Shown here: piece after piece, positions 15,380 through 18,250 of the stretch
How positions within the stretch are numbered: the first letter of the stretch is position 1
Layout of the letters: every line of letters starts with the position of its first letter
Source: an uncultured Collinsella sp.
Lineage (GTDB): Bacteria > Actinomycetota > Coriobacteriia > Coriobacteriales > Coriobacteriaceae
DNA length: 18,250 bases
Reading direction: 5' to 3'
NCBI GenBank assembly: GCA_902479065.1
Contig: CABSNM010000027.1
Span: 1-18,250, forward strand
Position numbers and translations under genes: made by a program
Notes under the pieces: generated by a model
What the model saw: only the letters and a program-made list of their open reading frames with translations
What the model was told of the DNA's origin: nothing
Database searches by the model: none

Positions 15380-16939
15380 TTACTCGGCGGGGGTTACGCT
15401 ACCGTCCTGGAAGCCAACGTTGTTGTGGGCAAAGCAGTCCTCGTACTTAAAGCCGGAGAGCTCCTCGCAAAGCGCCTTGACCTCGGGCTTGACGTCGGCC
15501 ATCTTGCCACCCTCCTTGACGCGGTGAATCTCGTCGCAAAGGATGTCGCACTGCTCCTTGTCGATCTTGATGCCGCGGGCAAGGACGGCCGCAAGCAGGA
15601 AGAAGCCGGCGCAGCCGATGATCATGTAGCCGCAGATATACAGAGGCACGGTAGCGGGCTGGGTCACGGCGTCGCTATTGCCGGCGGTCTGAATGAAGCC
15701 GGAGGCAGCAAGGACGATAGCCCACACGTTGACGGCGATAGCCTGGGCGATCTGCTGGCAGAGCTGCTGCGCGGAGCTGTAGATGCCCTCGCGACGACGC
15801 AGGGTGATGAGTTCATCGACATCGGGGATGTAGTTGAGCAGAACATCGGGCAGGTACTGGAAGCCGACGTAGAAGAACTTCCAGATGGCGAAGATGATGG
15901 GGTAGGCGATCATGGCGATGGCGACCGTGGAGGTGCCGTTGATCTGACCAAAGGCGAAGTAGTTGTAGGCAATGATGCACGCAGCGCAACCGACATTTGC
16001 GAGGTACCAAGACTTGTGGAAGCCCTTCTTGGCCATGAGGGCGACCCAGATGGCGGTGCAGACGATAGCGACGACCTTGCCGGGCATCTCCATCACGGAC
16101 TCGTAGGACTTAGGAATCTGCAGGCAGTAGACGATGAAGAAGGACAGGCAGGCAGACCAGCAGGCAGCAGCGAGCTTCGTGGAGACCTGTGCATACAGGA
16201 CCTTGCGGAAGGACTTGTTGCGGAAGGTGGAGATAACGTGCACAAAGAACTTCTTGATGCCCTCGCCGACGCTCTCGATCTTCTCCTGAGCGACCTCCTC
16301 GGGGGTGTGCTCCCACGTGGACAGGTACACGCAGAGCAGCGAGATTGCCATGACCGAAGCGTTGACCGTAGCGATGATGAAGTAGCTGAACGGGTTGGTC
16401 TCGCCGAAGGTGCCAAAGCCGAAGCCCACAAGTGCAGCCATCAGGAAGCCGGCGGCGTTACCAAAGAGATGCTTGTAGCCGGTGAGGTACGTACGCTCCT
16501 TAAAGTCGTCGGTCATCTCGATGGTAAGCGGCGACAGGTTGGCAGTGCAGAACGTGTACGCGACGTTGTAGATCAGGTACAGCACAAAGTAGTACGGGAA
16601 GCCAAACGGCGTAGCCACGAAGATGAGCGGCTCGGCGATCATCATCGGGATGGCCAGCAAGATCCAGAAACGACGACGACCAAAGATGCGGCCAATCTTG
16701 GTGGCATAGAAGTTATCGGCCACAAAGCCCATCAGCGGGCAAAGAATGGCGTTGACATAGATGGCAAACGAGCTGATCAGTGCAGCCTCGCCTGCGGACA
16801 GGCCACACTCCGTGGACAGGAACAGCACCATGTAGCTGTGCGTAAAGGTCAGGGCACCGGAATTGAGCATACCGCCCATACCAAAGCCCAAGCGCGTCCA
16901 GAATGTGATCTTACGCTTTTTTCCGATCTTATTAGTCAT
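15380..16939 (-). CDS. GPH-family (MFS_2) sugar:cation symporter, probable oligogalacturonide importer
   Basis: The product is 519 residues with about 12 hydrophobic segments and the N-terminus MTNKIGKKRKITFWTRLGFGMGG typical of glycoside-pentoside-hexuronide symporters. The loop GFVADNFYATKIGRIFGRRRFW matches the conserved D...G..RP.. region of the family. A cytoplasmic tail of roughly 60 residues follows the last membrane segment (~458), ending in charged sequence. It is the only intact transporter in the window, so it is the likely entry route for pectic oligomers. Galacturonate or another hexuronide is the likely substrate, inferred from context. Start ATG 16939 has GAGGGAG 5 nt upstream; the frame from 16990 runs through the palindrome at 16963-16979 and has no binding site. 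The promoter carries two GTGAACGTTCAC-type operators. Confidence 0.88.
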   Translation of the reverse strand: MTNKIGKKRKITFWTRLGFGMGGMLNSGALTFTHSYMVLFLSTECGLSAGEAALISSFAIYVNAILCPLMGFVADNFYATKIGRIFGRRRFWILLAIPMMIAEPLIFVATPFGFPYYFVLYLIYNVAYTFCTANLSPLTIEMTDDFKERTYLTGYKHLFGNAAGFLMAALVGFGFGTFGETNPFSYFIIATVNASVMAISLLCVYLSTWEHTPEEVAQEKIESVGEGIKKFFVHVISTFRNKSFRKVLYAQVSTKLAAACWSACLSFFIVYCLQIPKSYESVMEMPGKVVAIVCTAIWVALMAKKGFHKSWYLANVGCAACIIAYNYFAFGQINGTSTVAIAMIAYPIIFAIWKFFYVGFQYLPDVLLNYIPDVDELITLRRREGIYSSAQQLCQQIAQAIAVNVWAIVLAASGFIQTAGNSDAVTQPATVPLYICGYMIIGCAGFFLLAAVLARGIKIDKEQCDILCDEIHRVKEGGKMADVKPEVKALCEELSGFKYEDCFAHNNVGFQDGSVTPAE

Positions 16940-16962
16940 CGAGCTCCCTCTCTTTTCTCGAT

Positions 16963-16979
16963 TGTCTTGTAACAAGACA
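16963..16979. promoter_or_regulatory. 17-bp palindrome in the symporter leader
   Basis: TGTCTTGT-A-ACAAGACA is a perfect inverted repeat with 8-bp arms around one base. It lies 24 bp before the start codon, downstream of the predicted transcription start. The sequence differs from both other operator types in the window. It may bind another regulator or form an mRNA hairpin near the ribosome binding site. Confidence 0.6.
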
Positions 16980-17018
16980 GTTGAGTCCACACTGACATCT
17001 GTCTGCCCAGCGTTCAGG

Positions 17019-17070
17019 GTGAACGTTTAGTTAGATTATGCGCGATTGCTTACGACAGGTGAACGTTCAC
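17019..17070 (-). promoter_or_regulatory. Symporter promoter with paired CG-centred operators
   Basis: On the minus strand -35 TTCACC (17063-17058) and -10 CATAAT (17040-17035) are exactly 17 bp apart. The perfect operator GTGAACGTTCAC (17059-17070) covers the -35. The near-copy GTGAACGTTTAG (17019-17030) covers the predicted start. Centres are 40 bp apart. An extra half-site makes CGTTCA-GGG-TGAACG at 17011-17025. Repression by a bound dimer pair is the simplest reading. Confidence 0.72.
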
Positions 17071-17084
17071 TTGAATAATATCCT

Positions 17085-17191
17085 TGAACGGTCGATTTTT
17101 ACCGCTGAACGGACACAATTGAGATCCTCACACCTATTTTCTGCTGGTAAAGGTGCCATGCTGGACAGCCATGAGATAGGTGAACGTTTAT
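17085..17191. promoter_or_regulatory. Distal operator and half-sites in the 352-bp gap between uxaA and the symporter
   Basis: A third operator copy, GTGAACGTTTAT, lies at 17180-17191, 121 bp from the central one. Two TGAACGG half-sites at 17085-17091 and 17106-17112 are spaced exactly 21 bp apart, two helical turns. These might support looping or cooperative binding. No gene is seen in the 16940-17291 gap; short reading frames there have no supporting features. Confidence 0.55.
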
Positions 17192-17218
17192 CAGATTTTC
17201 CAACATATTCACTTAACC

Positions 17219-17255
17219 ACAAAACGAAACCCCGCCGGGAACACTCCCGACGGGG
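17219..17255 (-). terminator. Rho-independent terminator after uxaA
   Basis: CCCCGCCGGGA (17230-17240) pairs with TCCCGACGGGG (17245-17255) around ACAC with one mismatch. The minus strand continues TTTCGTTTTG. It lies 36 bp after the uxaA stop codon. Confidence 0.9.
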
Positions 17256-17291
17256 CCGACGACATAGCGCTACGCTTGGGTGCATTTGCCA

Positions 17292-18250
17292 CTACAGGCA
17301 GACGCCGTCCTTCCAGATACTGATCTCGTGACAGCCACGGCGCTCAGCACTCGTGAGCTTACCGCTCGCCGTCTCCAGCACCAGCTGGTACAGATCGTGG
17401 GCAGCCTCGTCGAGCGTGCGCTCACCCGTGGCAATCACGCCAGCGTTAAAGTCCATCCAGTTGGCCTTGTGGTCGCACAAACGCTGATTGGTGAACACCT
17501 TGAGGGTAGGCGCCGGCGCGCCAAACGGTGTGCCGCGGCCGGTCGAGAACAGAATCACGTGGCAGCCGGCAGCCGTCAACGCCGTGGTGGATACCATGTC
17601 GTTGCCCGGACCGCACAGCATGTTCAGGCCGTGTTTAGTTGCCTGGCCGGCATACGGCAGCACGTCGACGATGGGGGCAGATCCGCCCTTTTGCACGCAG
17701 CCGCAGCTCTTGTCCTCGAGCGTGGTAATACCTCCGTCCTTGTTGCCGGGGCTCGGGTTCTCGTAGACAACCTCGCCGTGGCTAATAAAGTAGCCCTTAA
17801 AGCCGTTGAGCATGTCGGAGGCGGCGCCAAAGACCTGCTCGTTCTCACAGCGATCGAGCAGAATACTCTCGGCGCCAAACATCTCGGGCACCTCGGTAAG
17901 CACCGACGTGCCGCCACGGGCGACGACCATATCGCTCACGCGACCGATCGTGGGGTTGGCGGTAATGCCCGAAAGACCGTCGGAGCCGCCGCACTTAAGA
18001 CCAATAACCAGCTCGGAGGCCAAAATGGGCTCACGCTTGGCTTGCTTGGCGAGGTCTGCCAGCTCGGCCAGAATCTTGTGGCCCTCGATTTGCTCGTCGG
18101 CTACATCCTGACAGGTGAGAAAGCGAACGCGCTCGTGATCGAAGTCACCGAGCTCGTCGAGCACCTGCTGGTGCGTGCAGTTCTCGCAACCGAGCGACAG
18201 GAATAGCACGCCGGCCGCATTAGGATGACGCGAGAGCGCCACCAGCAGAC
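17292..18250 (-). CDS. uxaA: UxaA-family altronate dehydratase, C-terminal part (cut by the window edge)
   Basis: At least 319 residues are in the window. The frame continues past the edge (LLVALSRHPNAAG...), so the start is outside and the GTG at 18242 is internal. Family signatures are GVLFLSLGCEN, ELVIGLKCGGSDGLSGITANPTIG, TEVPEMFGAE and the C-terminal block FSTGRGTPFGAPAPTLKV...NQRLCDHKANWMDFNAG. Altronate dehydratase (about 490 residues when one chain) converts D-altronate to 2-keto-3-deoxygluconate, using iron, in the cytoplasm. In some species the small SAF part is a separate gene, which cannot be judged here. With GH28 making galacturonate, it closes the isomerase branch of the pathway. 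A galactarate dehydratase (GarD) is a relative but less fitting. Confidence 0.9.
   Translation of the reverse strand, partial: LLVALSRHPNAAGVLFLSLGCENCTHQQVLDELGDFDHERVRFLTCQDVADEQIEGHKILAELADLAKQAKREPILASELVIGLKCGGSDGLSGITANPTIGRVSDMVVARGGTSVLTEVPEMFGAESILLDRCENEQVFGAASDMLNGFKGYFISHGEVVYENPSPGNKDGGITTLEDKSCGCVQKGGSAPIVDVLPYAGQATKHGLNMLCGPGNDMVSTTALTAAGCHVILFSTGRGTPFGAPAPTLKVFTNQRLCDHKANWMDFNAGVIATGERTLDEAAHDLYQLVLETASGKLTSAERRGCHEISIWKDGVCL

Noticed and set aside
15323..16972. 549-residue open frame on the plus strand
   Set aside because: It is the mirror of the symporter gene. The product is Asp/Gly/His-rich with no motif, whereas the minus strand encodes a clear membrane transporter with a good ribosome binding site.
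17280..18206. 308-residue open frame on the plus strand
   Set aside because: It is antisense to the uxaA gene, which has family signatures along its length.

Overview
The window is GC-rich, with dense same-strand operons, Shine-Dalgarno-led starts and long antisense shadow frames. It looks like a chromosomal piece of a gut actinobacterium of the Coriobacteriia, and Collinsella is my best guess. That assignment rests on overall base composition and gene style, with no marker gene to confirm it. The content is a pectin / oligogalacturonide utilisation locus.

Layout. 1-1268 (-): a GntP-family permease gene, broken by an in-frame TAA and cut by the window edge. 1503-2195 (+): a GntR/FCD regulator divergent from it, with an array of CTGATG inverted repeats between the two. 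2356-4009 (+): a KduD/DhuD-type dehydrogenase and a DhuI-like RpiB-fold isomerase, separated by a 110-bp nested palindrome and closed by a strong terminator. 4128-6077 (-): an old-yellow-enzyme-type iron-sulfur flavoprotein. 6281-9747 (-): an operon of a GH105 unsaturated glycuronyl hydrolase, a TIM-barrel sugar isomerase/epimerase and a GltD-like flavoprotein. 9855-15264 (-): a GH28 polygalacturonase, a BD-FAE-like esterase, a CE8 pectin methylesterase fused to an alpha/beta hydrolase, and an SGNH esterase. 15380-16939 (-): a GPH-type sugar:cation symporter. 17292-18250 (-): the C-terminal part of a UxaA-type altronate dehydratase.

How the genes fit together (inference from families). The symporter imports short pectic oligomers. 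The methylesterase and two acetyl-type esterases strip substituents. GH28 releases galacturonate and GH105 releases unsaturated uronate. Galacturonate goes through the altronate route (UxaA) and unsaturated uronate through DhuI and KduD/DhuD, both ending at 2-keto-3-deoxygluconate. None of the degradative enzymes shows a signal peptide, so the breakdown appears to be cytoplasmic.

Regulation. A CG-centred palindrome, GTGAACGTTCAC, recurs in front of kduD, the GH105 operon and the symporter gene. This fits a LacI-family regulator encoded outside the window. In two of these promoters, paired sites 40-41 bp apart bracket the core promoter. The GntR/FCD gene and the permease gene share a different motif. 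I see no mobile element, CRISPR array, tRNA or rRNA. The locus is coherent rather than exotic. The least-explained parts are the redox genes inside it, the CE8-hydrolase fusion, the nested palindrome and the shared operator geometry.
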